Shown here in pieces: positions 1 to 7,156 of a stretch of DNA of 10,276 bases. The notes below the pieces were generated by a model. That model saw nothing but the letters and a program-made list of their open reading frames with translations, was not told the DNA's origin and did not search any database. The position numbers were made by a program, and so were the translations under genes. The first letter of the stretch is position 1, and every line of letters starts with the position of its first letter. This stretch comes from Planctomycetota bacterium (GTDB lineage Bacteria; Planctomycetota; Planctomycetia; Isosphaerales; Isosphaeraceae). The stretch covers positions 1 to 10,276 of the forward strand of contig JAJYCH010000094.1 of assembly GCA_021778575.1 (NCBI GenBank), read 5' to 3'.

Positions 1-1
1 G

Positions 2-1108
2 ATCCTGGCGTTCGCCGCCGCCGTCGAGCGCGAAGGGCGGTCGCCGCGCTGGGGTTGGGTGATCCTGTTTGGCGTGCTCTGCGGCTGGGCGACCGATAGC
101 AAGCTGACCGGCTGGTTCTTGCCGCTGCCGTTCTTCGCGTGGAGCCTGCTTTATCGGTCGCGACGGGGGTGGTTGACGCTGGTCGTCGGTGGAGTCGTGG
201 CGGTCCTGGTGCTGTTCGCGTTCAACCCGTGCTGGTGGGCCGAGCCGATCTCCGGCGTCGAGCGGTTCCTCCGATCGAACCTGACCCGAGGCAAGACGAT
301 CCCGATCCCGGTGCAGTTCCTCGGCAAGATTTACCAGACGCCGAACCAGTCGCTCCCCTGGTACAACACGCTGGTCTGGACGGTCCTGGTGACTCCCGTG
401 GGATTCCTGAGCCTGGGGATTATCGGGGCTCTGACCGGTTCCTGGCGGGCACTTCGGGCGATCCGTCGCCCCGCTCGAATCGAGGCCGATTCAACCGTTC
501 CTCTCGGCCCGTTTGCCGTGCTGGTCGTGCTGCACTGGGGGTTCTTGCTGACGCTCCGGGCTCTGCCGCACACTCCGGGGCATGATGGCGTCCGACTGTT
601 CTTGCCGGCGTTCGGAGTTCTGGCGCTGGCGGCGGGAGTCGGGGCATCGGTTCTGATCAAGTCGCTCGGCTGGTGGGGAAAAGGGCTGGTCGTGGCGGCG
701 ATCATCGAGGCGAGCATCAGCCTTGCCCTGGTGATGCCGGTCCCGCTGTCGTACTTCAGCCCGGTCGTCGGCGGGCTACGGGGCGCGGCGGCTCTGGGGA
801 TGGAGCCGACTTACTTCTGGGACGGACTCTCGGACGAGGCGATTGACTGGCTCAACGCCAACACGCCACCGGGCCGGACAGTTCGGTTTTCGACGTTCCC
901 GACCTCGTGGCTCTACCTCAAGGAGACCGGGCGGCTCACGGCTCCACTCGCGCCAATCGATCAAGGCAAGCCGATCTGGCTGATCATTCAGAACCGACCG
1001 GGAGCCCTCGGGCCGCTCGAACGACAACTGATCGACCGGGGCAAACCCGCGTTCACGGTCTCAAAGCAAGGCGTGCCGCTCGTCCTCATCTATCCTTATC
1101 CGGACTGA
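2..1108 (+). CDS. GT39-type membrane glycosyltransferase, C-terminal part (5' end outside window)
   Basis: The frame is open from base 2 to the TGA at 1106-1108 (368 residues visible), so the gene enters from the left; the GTG at 59 is an internal codon, not a start. The protein alternates strongly hydrophobic segments (for example WVILFGVLCGW, LVVGGVVAVLVLFAF, VLHWGFLLTLRAL) with short polar loops, as in the polytopic PMT/ArnT-like GT39 family, which moves sugars from a polyprenyl-phosphate donor on the outer face of the membrane. The motifs NPCWW, SLPWYN, HDGVRLFLP and GGLRGA recur in the next gene as NPAWW, SLPWHN, HDGVRLLLP and GGPRGA, so the two are paralogues. The missing N-terminus should carry the catalytic acidic loop. 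Its stop lies 7 bases before the next start, which suggests an operon. Acceptor and sugar cannot be told from sequence. The family call is by motif and topology, not by search. Confidence 0.8.
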   Translation: MLAFAAAVEREGRSPRWGWVILFGVLCGWATDSKLTGWFLPLPFFAWSLLYRSRRGWLTLVVGGVVAVLVLFAFNPCWWAEPISGVERFLRSNLTRGKTIPIPVQFLGKIYQTPNQSLPWYNTLVWTVLVTPVGFLSLGIIGALTGSWRALRAIRRPARIEADSTVPLGPFAVLVVLHWGFLLTLRALPHTPGHDGVRLFLPAFGVLALAAGVGASVLIKSLGWWGKGLVVAAIIEASISLALVMPVPLSYFSPVVGGLRGAAALGMEPTYFWDGLSDEAIDWLNANTPPGRTVRFSTFPTSWLYLKETGRLTAPLAPIDQGKPIWLIIQNRPGALGPLERQLIDRGKPAFTVSKQGVPLVLIYPYPD

Positions 1109-1115
1109 TCGACCG

Positions 1116-3509
1116 ATGCCGACCCGTGAAGGAATTCCACCGAGCGAAGACTCCGCGAAGCTCACCGGCCGAGCCTGGTGGCTCGGATGCGCCGTGGTTC
1201 TGGTGATCGCCTTGCTGGCGACGATCCCGACCGTCGGCGACATCGGTCTGACCTGGGACGAACCATCGTACCGGACCAGCCAGCTTGTCTCGGCTCACTG
1301 GTGGAAAGGGATGGTGAACGTCCGGAGCCGGTCCGATTTCGATGCCCTGGTCACTCCCCAGGCCCTGCTGTTTTACTGGCCCTACGGCCGGTTTGGCTAC
1401 AACTTTCACCCGCCGCTGGCCGGTCAGTTGAACCTGCTGACCCACGCGATCTTCGGCGGGTTCATGAAGGATATCCCGGCGCGGCGGATGTCATCCGTTC
1501 TCGAATATGTTCTCACAATCACACTTCTGTTCGGGTTCTTGAGCCGTCGCTACGGAGCCTGGGTCGGCGCGGTCGCCGCCGGGGCTCTGCTGCTGATGCC
1601 ACGGGTCTACGGCGACGGTCACATCGCGGGGACCGACACTCTGGGGCTACTACTCTGGGCGGTCACGGCTCTGGCATTCTGGAAGGGTATCCACGAACCG
1701 AACGCCCGGAAATGGCGGGTTCTGGTAGGGATCGCGCTCGGCCTGGGGTTCGTCGAGAAGATGGCGGCCATCGCGGTACTGCTCCCGCTCGTTTTCTGGC
1801 TGGTCGCGACGCGCCTGCCCCGGACATTGTTCTCGAAAACAGGAAAGTACGACTGGATCGATGGACTGGTCACCTCGACGGCCCTCCTGGTGCCGATCGG
1901 CCTGGCCTTGCGCGAGGTGCTCCGGCTGGCAAAGCTGTTTCCAGCCGACGACGCGTCGCACCTGTTCCAGGGAATCCCTACCAGCCCCTACCCTGGCGTG
2001 ATCCTGGCCTTGCCGCTGCTGGTCTGGGTTGTCCGGCGGCTCCTGGGGCGAATCTTCGCGAGAAGCCCGGTCTGGGGGGTCGAGCGCCCCGCGCTTGAGG
2101 TCTGGACGTCGATCCTGGCGTTCGCCCCGCTGATCGGCTGGCTCGGCAACCCCGCCTGGTGGCGCGAGACCTTGCCCCGCCTGGCCCATTACTATCAGAT
2201 CAGCGCCGATCGTCAGGGAGCCCTGCCCGATATCCGGATCTTCTACCTCGGCGAAATCTATTCCTATAGTCTGCCCTGGCATAACGCGTGGGTTCTGATC
2301 GCGGTCACGGTCCCCGCCGGGATCTTGCTGACGGCCTTGTTCGGGCTGGTTGTCGGGCTCGGCCGGTCGGTCCGAACCCGAGACGCGATCCCCTGGTTCT
2401 TCGGGCTCAACCTGGTGGTCCTGCCAATCCTCCGGATGTTGCCCACCCCCGCCCACGACGGCGTCCGACTGCTTCTGCCGACGTTCTTCTTCCTCGCCGC
2501 CTTCACCGGTTGGGGAGTCGTCGCGCTCGGTGATCTTCTCGCCCGGTTGTTCCCGCGTCTGATCGCCTGTCGAGCGCTTGTGGCGCTGCTGGTCCTGGGT
2601 TCGGCGGCCGGGCAACTGGTCCGGATTCACCCGTTCGAACTCTCGTATTACAACGAGCTGATCGGCGGACCTCGCGGTGCCAGTCAGCGTGGATTCGAGC
2701 TGTCGTACTGGTATGACGCCTTCAACAAGCAAACGCTCAAAGAGATGAACGAACAGCTTCCCGACGGAACAGCCATCGACACCTACAATTCCGAGCTGAT
2801 CAACACGCCGACGATGGCTTGCCTCCAGGAACTCGGCCAGATCAAGCCCGGGATCGTGCTCGGCTGGCCCGATCACGGCAAGTTTCCTCATGCCTGGATG
2901 TTGACACATGACTCCAAAGCGATCCCTCGGACCCGGCTCCTGTTCGCGATGAAGCCGGTCTACGAGCGATCCCCCGCGCAGCTGGATGGGCTCCGCGTGG
3001 CCTCAATCATCGGGCCGGAAGCCGCGTCGCGAGCCTGGGCACTCGACATCCTGACCCGAGCCGAAGGCTCGCCCGAAACCGTCCGCGCTCCCGACTGGGT
3101 CCGGCGCTCGCCCTGGCTCAAGCCGTTCGCCCGGTTCTGGGGCGAAGGGGTCACCCGAGGGCCTCGCCTGGAAGTCGACGAGCGGATCTTCACCTGGGCG
3201 AAGACCGACCCGCAGGGGCTCCGGAGCGCGGCCCAAGCACTCGCCGACGGCAAGCCGAGCGAACCTGGATCGAGCGCCGCGAAGCTCCGGGCGTACCTCG
3301 GCCGGAGGGACTTTGATACGCCCAAGGACCGCCTCGACTGGCGAACCGGAATCCTCCTCGGCAATCGCCCCGAAGCGCTGGTCGAGGCCGTCAATATTCT
3401 GATCAATCGGCCCGACGCGGTCCGGTCGGTGTTGCTTCACCCGGGATTCATCGACCCGCAATCGATCGGCGGACACCTCGATCAAGACGTGATTGCGAGG
3501 AAACCGTGA
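1116..3509 (+). CDS. GT39-type polytopic membrane glycosyltransferase, full length
   Basis: This is a 797-residue protein starting at ATG 1116. The first membrane segment (about 20-40) is followed by an outer loop with GLTWDEPSY (D48, E49); an acidic pair directly after the first membrane segment is the expected catalytic site in PMT/ArnT-like GT39 enzymes. Next comes NFHPPLAGQL (about 96-105), again typical of the family. Further hydrophobic segments lie near 130-165, 170-190, 200-230, 250-265, 293-312, 330-345, 390-415, 425-470 and 485-505. A soluble C-terminal region (about 505-797) has no membrane segments, making the protein longer than simple GT39 enzymes. It is a tandem paralogue of the upstream gene. 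No strong ribosome site precedes the start, so coupling to the upstream gene is likely. Its stop overlaps the next gene (TGATG). Expected role: adding a sugar from a lipid carrier to an envelope glycan, lipid or protein; the substrate is unknown. Confidence 0.85.
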   Translation: MPTREGIPPSEDSAKLTGRAWWLGCAVVLVIALLATIPTVGDIGLTWDEPSYRTSQLVSAHWWKGMVNVRSRSDFDALVTPQALLFYWPYGRFGYNFHPPLAGQLNLLTHAIFGGFMKDIPARRMSSVLEYVLTITLLFGFLSRRYGAWVGAVAAGALLLMPRVYGDGHIAGTDTLGLLLWAVTALAFWKGIHEPNARKWRVLVGIALGLGFVEKMAAIAVLLPLVFWLVATRLPRTLFSKTGKYDWIDGLVTSTALLVPIGLALREVLRLAKLFPADDASHLFQGIPTSPYPGVILALPLLVWVVRRLLGRIFARSPVWGVERPALEVWTSILAFAPLIGWLGNPAWWRETLPRLAHYYQISADRQGALPDIRIFYLGEIYSYSLPWHNAWVLIAVTVPAGILLTALFGLVVGLGRSVRTRDAIPWFFGLNLVVLPILRMLPTPAHDGVRLLLPTFFFLAAFTGWGVVALGDLLARLFPRLIACRALVALLVLGSAAGQLVRIHPFELSYYNELIGGPRGASQRGFELSYWYDAFNKQTLKEMNEQLPDGTAIDTYNSELINTPTMACLQELGQIKPGIVLGWPDHGKFPHAWMLTHDSKAIPRTRLLFAMKPVYERSPAQLDGLRVASIIGPEAASRAWALDILTRAEGSPETVRAPDWVRRSPWLKPFARFWGEGVTRGPRLEVDERIFTWAKTDPQGLRSAAQALADGKPSEPGSSAAKLRAYLGRRDFDTPKDRLDWRTGILLGNRPEALVEAVNILINRPDAVRSVLLHPGFIDPQSIGGHLDQDVIARKP

Positions 3510-4630
3510 TGACTTCATCCAGCGGCCTCACGTTCTACGTCACCAGCCACGGATTCGGCCATTTAAACAGGTCGGTCGCGGTCATCAACCGGATTCCGCC
3601 CGAGATCCCGGTGACGATCCGGAGCGACCCCAGCCTGTTTGCCCACTGGGGCGAACGGCTCCAGCGCCCCGCCCGGCTCGAACCCCACGCGTCGGACCTC
3701 GGGGCGCTCAACCCGCCCGGCGATAGCGCGCGGACCGACGGTCCAGGAACCCTGGCGAAGGCCGCCGAGGTCCACCGTCGAGCCATGAACATGATCGACG
3801 ACGAGACCGCGAAACTCCGCGACGAGGGGACCGCCGCGATCCTCTGCGACGCCACGCCCGTTCCGCTTGTCGCCGCCCGACGCGCGGGGATTCCCGGCTT
3901 CCTCCTGGCGAACTTCACCTGGGCCGATATTTATCAGCCGCACGCGAAGAAACTCGGCCCCGACGCCGGCCAGACCGTCCGCGAGATCCGCGCCGCCTAT
4001 CGTCACGCCAGCACCCTGTTTCGCGCCGAACCGGCGCTCAAGATGGCCTGGCTGCCGAACGTGGTCGAGGTGGGGATGGTCGTCAGCTCGGGCGTCGACC
4101 GCCGGGCCGAGCTTCGAGCGAAGCTGGGAATCACTTCCTCCGAAAAACTGGTTTACTTCTACATCGGTCGCTACGGCCAGGCGAATCTCGGTTGGGAACG
4201 CCTGGAGCGGCTTGACGGGGTCCACTTCGTCGGCTTTCATTCCGCCCCCAGCGGTCCGATGGCCAACCTCCACGTGATCAACCCGACCGAGTGGACCGGA
4301 GCCGACCTCGCCGCTTCGAGCGACGCGATGGTCGCCAAGGCCGGCTACGGCACAGCCTGCGAGGCGATGGTCGCCCGGGTTCCGTTCATCTATCCCCCGC
4401 GAACCGGCTTCGCCGAGCACCGAGTGCTCGACAAGGCCCTGAGAAACTGGGGCGGCGGGATACCGATTTCAAGCCGGGATTTTGCTGCGCTCAGGCTCGA
4501 AAAGCACCTGAAAAAAGCCTTCGGTCTTCGGCCAGGCCCACCACCGTTTCCGTCGGATGGCGCTTCCCGAGTGGCGAATCATCTCCTGGAAGTGATTCGG
4601 GCTCGGGAACGTACGGTTGGAGATATCTGA
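3509..4630 (+). CDS. GT-B-fold glycosyltransferase resembling the N-terminal domain of L-arabinokinase
   Basis: This is a 373-residue soluble protein. I chose ATG 3509, which overlaps the upstream TGA by one base, with GAGG at 3497-3500 as ribosome site; a GTG at 3506 would add one residue. The N-terminus FYVTSHGFGHLNRS (about 9-22) matches the YYVTGHGFGHATR-type loop found in plant L-arabinokinase N-terminal domains and in MurG-like GT28/GT1 proteins. Other shared features recalled from that family are a CDATPVPLVAARRAGIP stretch (113-129), NFTWADIY (135-142), and the donor-site-like segment from S271 to P297 with KAGYGTACEAM. No kinase domain follows, so it is a stand-alone glycosyltransferase domain; the domain has no proven activity in the plant fusion, so the donor is unknown. 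Lying directly after two membrane glycosyltransferases, it may act at the cytoplasmic face in the same pathway. No signal peptide or membrane segment is visible. Confidence 0.75.
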   Translation: MTSSSGLTFYVTSHGFGHLNRSVAVINRIPPEIPVTIRSDPSLFAHWGERLQRPARLEPHASDLGALNPPGDSARTDGPGTLAKAAEVHRRAMNMIDDETAKLRDEGTAAILCDATPVPLVAARRAGIPGFLLANFTWADIYQPHAKKLGPDAGQTVREIRAAYRHASTLFRAEPALKMAWLPNVVEVGMVVSSGVDRRAELRAKLGITSSEKLVYFYIGRYGQANLGWERLERLDGVHFVGFHSAPSGPMANLHVINPTEWTGADLAASSDAMVAKAGYGTACEAMVARVPFIYPPRTGFAEHRVLDKALRNWGGGIPISSRDFAALRLEKHLKKAFGLRPGPPPFPSDGASRVANHLLEVIRARERTVGDI

Positions 4631-5220
4631 TGGAGCGACACGAATTCGAAAACGAGGTATTGGATTGGCTGGCTGAGGGAATGCCACGAAATCCGATACC
4701 CTACGTCATGTTGTTGAGTCTACCTTCGGGCGATTTGGGCAAAACTCTCCTGGCGAACCTGAGAACCGTCGCGACCAGGCTGCGGGATCGCCCGGACGAC
4801 TGGCGATCCTTGATCAGAGCGAACAACTGGCGACCAACGTTGGTTGGCTGCTCAGCGGTTCTTCTGGAACGTGATACGCGATTTTTTGCCGACTTGCTTG
4901 ACCGCTTCCTCGAATGTTCATGGGTCGCCCCGCAACTGTCAGTCGCCCTGGGTCTGATCCACGCGGATCGAGTGGTTGCGGATTTTGAATTAATCCTCCG
5001 CGAGTCCACCGTTTCCACCCACGTCAAACGCACATTCTCCGCTTATGCCGTGTTGAAACGTCTGGAACCCGTGTCCGTCCCGGAGTTTGAATCGAGTGAA
5101 CTCTTCCGAGGCGTCCAAGGCGAGAGCCCCGAGTTCCTGCAAGCGAGATCCGAATCACGAATTGCGCTGGATGTCGTTCAAAGCCAATGGAATTTCTGGA
5201 TCAGTCACTACCAGGAATGA
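4630..5220 (+). CDS. Small helical protein of unknown function, translationally coupled to glycosyltransferase
   Basis: This is a 196-residue protein that I do not recognise. The frame is open from 4291, but the start is best placed at ATG 4630: it overlaps the preceding TGA in a TGATG junction and has GGAG at 4619-4622, seven bases upstream. The protein has no signal peptide or membrane segment. Most of it looks alpha-helical, with a central NNWRPTLVGCSAVLLE (65-80) followed by ECSWVAPQLSVALGLIH (95-111), a spacing that could suit paired helices of a HEAT-like repeat; that is an inference by eye. Its base composition is less GC-rich than its neighbours, especially near the 3' end. Co-translation with the glycosyltransferase suggests an accessory or immunity-like partner, but nothing in the sequence fixes a function. 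Confidence 0.75.
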   Translation: MERHEFENEVLDWLAEGMPRNPIPYVMLLSLPSGDLGKTLLANLRTVATRLRDRPDDWRSLIRANNWRPTLVGCSAVLLERDTRFFADLLDRFLECSWVAPQLSVALGLIHADRVVADFELILRESTVSTHVKRTFSAYAVLKRLEPVSVPEFESSELFRGVQGESPEFLQARSESRIALDVVQSQWNFWISHYQE

Positions 5221-5240
5221 AGACGATTTATTCTTTATTT

Positions 5241-5255
5241 GTTGATCAAATCAAC
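5241..5255. repeat. Short perfect inverted repeat upstream of dehydrogenase gene
   Basis: GTTGAT-CAA-ATCAAC is a six-base inverted repeat with a three-base centre, lying 14 bases before the dehydrogenase start in the AT-rich 49-base gap. It contains the eight-base palindrome TTGATCAA. It could be an operator half-site pair or a weak hairpin, but it has no T-run after it and is too short for a convincing terminator. A chance palindrome is possible. Confidence 0.35.
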
Positions 5256-5269
5256 TTCAAGGTCCTGCC

Positions 5270-6277
5270 ATGAAAATCGTGATCCATCCCGCAATCGAGC
5301 CCGACCGGCTCTCGGCCGTCCAGCGAGCCGCACCGGGGGCTAGCTGGGTCAACGCTAGCACGGTCGAAAAGGCAATCGCCGCGATTCCTGGCGCGGATGG
5401 ATTTCTCGGCAAGATCACTCCCGAGATGCTCGCCCAGGCCGATCGACTGCGCTGGGTCCAGACATTCACGGTGAGCCTGGAACATTACATGTTCCCGGCT
5501 CTGGTTGATCACCCGTGCGTCATGACCAACATGCGCGGGCTGTTCAGCGACGTGATCGCCGACCAGGTGATGGGGTATGTCCTCTGCTTCGCCAGAAACT
5601 TGCATACTTACATGCGTCGCCAGATCGAACATCGCTACGAACCGCTGGGCGGTGAAGGAGCGCGGGTCAACAACGCATCAGGGCCGGGCACGGTGAACGC
5701 CATGGACCGGGCCACGATCTTCCTGCCCGACGCGACGATGGGAATTATCGGCCTCGGCGCGATCGGCTCCGAAATCGCTCGCCGAGCCCTGGCCTTCGGC
5801 ATGAACGTTCGAGCCGTGGACCGCTTTCCCGACCGCCCTCGGGCCGCCATTGGCCTGGAGATCGTCGATGGAATGGACGGCCTGACCGACCTCCTGGTCG
5901 AAAGCGACTTCGTGGTCATCGCCGCGCCGCAGACCCCCGAGACGGTCGGGCTGTTTGATGCACGAGTGCTCGCGCAGATGAAATCGACAGGCTATCTGAT
6001 CAACATTGGTCGAGGTGCGATCGTCGTCCTCGACGATCTCGTCACCGCCCTGAAAAACGACGTGATCGCGGGGGCGGCACTTGATGTGTACGAGGTCGAG
6101 CCGCTGCCGAAGGACCACCCGCTCTGGGATTTCCCCAACGTGATCCTCACCCCGCACACCGCCGGCTATTCGCCGGTAATCGCTCGCCGCCACCTCGAAA
6201 CCCTGGTCGAGAACGTCGGCCGGTTCGCCCGAGGGGAGCCGTTGCTCAACGTGGTCGATAAGGCTCTCTGGTTCTGA
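5270..6277 (+). CDS. NAD(P)-dependent D-2-hydroxyacid dehydrogenase
   Basis: This is a 335-residue cytoplasmic oxidoreductase, the usual length for the family. It should interconvert a 2-oxoacid and its D-2-hydroxyacid (glyoxylate, hydroxypyruvate and 3-phosphoglycerate enzymes all belong here; the substrate is not decidable). The Rossmann signature GLGAIG is at 161-166, with D184 at the end of the second strand (RAVD) where NAD-preferring members keep an acidic residue. The catalytic triad expected for the family is visible: R248 in NIGRGAIV, E277 in EVEPLP and H296 in TPHTAGY. Between the N-terminal substrate domain and the Rossmann fold (about 121-155) there is a longer than usual linker with GGEGARVNNASGPG. 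The start is ATG 5270 with AAGG at 5259-5262. It lies 49 bases after the unknown gene and may be co-transcribed with it. It converges on the Uma2 gene with only 3 bases between the stops. Confidence 0.92.
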   Translation: MKIVIHPAIEPDRLSAVQRAAPGASWVNASTVEKAIAAIPGADGFLGKITPEMLAQADRLRWVQTFTVSLEHYMFPALVDHPCVMTNMRGLFSDVIADQVMGYVLCFARNLHTYMRRQIEHRYEPLGGEGARVNNASGPGTVNAMDRATIFLPDATMGIIGLGAIGSEIARRALAFGMNVRAVDRFPDRPRAAIGLEIVDGMDGLTDLLVESDFVVIAAPQTPETVGLFDARVLAQMKSTGYLINIGRGAIVVLDDLVTALKNDVIAGAALDVYEVEPLPKDHPLWDFPNVILTPHTAGYSPVIARRHLETLVENVGRFARGEPLLNVVDKALWF

Positions 6278-6280
6278 CAC

Positions 6281-6985
6281 TCAGCTCGTCGTCCGGTTCA
6301 GACGAGCCACAAAATCCGCGTGCCCCGGGTCGGCAATTCCCTGTTGGAGAACTTCGAGAACTTTCGCCAGGCTCGCACCCACCAGCGCATCGCGATCCAG
6401 CCAGAGGCCGGGGAAGACCGTTGATCGGAGGATTCCATCCGCTGCCGGTTCGAGCCGCTGATACGCCCCTTCGACCAGCACGAACCAGTCGATCGCGCGA
6501 TCGAGAACCCGCCAGACCAGATATTCGCGGACGTTGTTGCGTTGATATACGCGAAGCTTGGCGTTGAGGTCGATGCTCGCCTTGCTGGCGGCCACTTCAA
6601 ATACCAGTTCGGGCGCTCCTTCGATGAAGTCATCGTCGCTCAGACTTGCCTGCCCGCCCCGGGCCGGATCAATCATCAAGAGAGTGTCGGGCTGGAATTC
6701 GTTGGCGGGATCAAGCCGGACCGAGGCGTGACCGGCCGTGATCGTTCCGGATGTCTGAGCATGATAATTGCCGATCCAGGCCATCGCATGCGCATTCGGC
6801 CGACCGTGAGCCCGAAGTCCGACGGGCGAACCCAGATAGACGATACCCTCGATCAGTTCCGCTTTTTTCAAGTCCGGCATCGCGTCGTATCGACGCTCGA
6901 ATTCGTGGCGAGAGAGGTGATCGCCTGATTCGAGTGGCGGGATCGTCGCCATTACGGAATCGTTCAGAGTTTCGGCTCGTGTCAT
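6281..6985 (-). CDS. Uma2-family (DUF820) PD-(D/E)XK nuclease-fold protein
   Basis: This is a 234-residue protein. The start is placed at the ATG whose complement is 6983-6985 because AAGAGGA (complement of 6990-6996) sits just upstream; a longer frame to 7012 lacks such a site. The protein follows the Uma2 pattern: a helical N-terminus, ELIEGIVY (43-50) with E46, QPDTLLMID (98-106) with D100, ELVFEVAAS (126-134) with E130, K143 within NAKLRVYQ, then VREYLVW (152-158) and a C-terminal FPGLWLD (191-197). This D...E-x-K layout is the restriction-endonuclease-like core. Uma2 proteins form large paralogous sets in Planctomycetota and Cyanobacteria, usually as stand-alone genes of unproven biological role. 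It is divergent from the transglutaminase gene, with 171 bases between the starts. No partner methylase, toxin or antitoxin is adjacent, so no restriction system is inferred. Confidence 0.9.
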   Translation of the reverse strand: MTRAETLNDSVMATIPPLESGDHLSRHEFERRYDAMPDLKKAELIEGIVYLGSPVGLRAHGRPNAHAMAWIGNYHAQTSGTITAGHASVRLDPANEFQPDTLLMIDPARGGQASLSDDDFIEGAPELVFEVAASKASIDLNAKLRVYQRNNVREYLVWRVLDRAIDWFVLVEGAYQRLEPAADGILRSTVFPGLWLDRDALVGASLAKVLEVLQQGIADPGHADFVARLNRTTS

Positions 6986-7099
6986 GCGTTCCTCTTGGCC
7001 GAAACGGCTCATTGCACTCAGACCCGATTATCCTCCAAAATCGCCCAGCCCGCAATAATCGCCATTCTTGCACGCGATTTCGAACAATCCGACCGATCC

Positions 7100-7109
7100 C
7101 CCGATCGGG
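7100..7109. repeat. Ten-base perfect palindrome in divergent intergenic region
   Basis: CCCGATCGGG sits between the divergent Uma2 and transglutaminase genes, 47 bases before the latter's start. A second CCGATC lies just upstream at 7093-7098. A TAAGAT hexamer at 7112-7117 could be part of a -10 element, but I see no matching -35. It is a possible operator; a chance palindrome in GC-rich DNA is also plausible. Confidence 0.25.
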
Positions 7110-7156
7110 TTGTAAGATACTGGAAACGGGATTGCGAATTGTCGAAGGGACTGGCC

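Noticed and set aside
1650..2909. 419-codon minus-strand open frame opposite the second glycosyltransferase
   Set aside because: It is rich in Gln, Asp, Arg and Pro with no domain and lies opposite a convincing membrane protein; it is a GC-rich shadow frame.
3563..4420. 285-codon minus-strand open frame opposite the soluble glycosyltransferase
   Set aside because: Low-complexity Gly/Arg/Val composition with no motifs; the plus-strand gene has clear family motifs and coupled start and stop.
4291..4629. N-terminal extension of the unknown small gene
   Set aside because: It would overlap the glycosyltransferase by over 330 bases; ATG 4630 has a ribosome site and a TGATG junction.
6281..6985. 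Restriction-modification or toxin system built on the Uma2 protein
   Set aside because: No methylase, specificity subunit or antitoxin gene is adjacent; Uma2 genes are commonly solitary.
6986..7012. Longer start for the Uma2 protein
   Set aside because: The AAGAGGA site just before the 6985 start makes the shorter form better supported.
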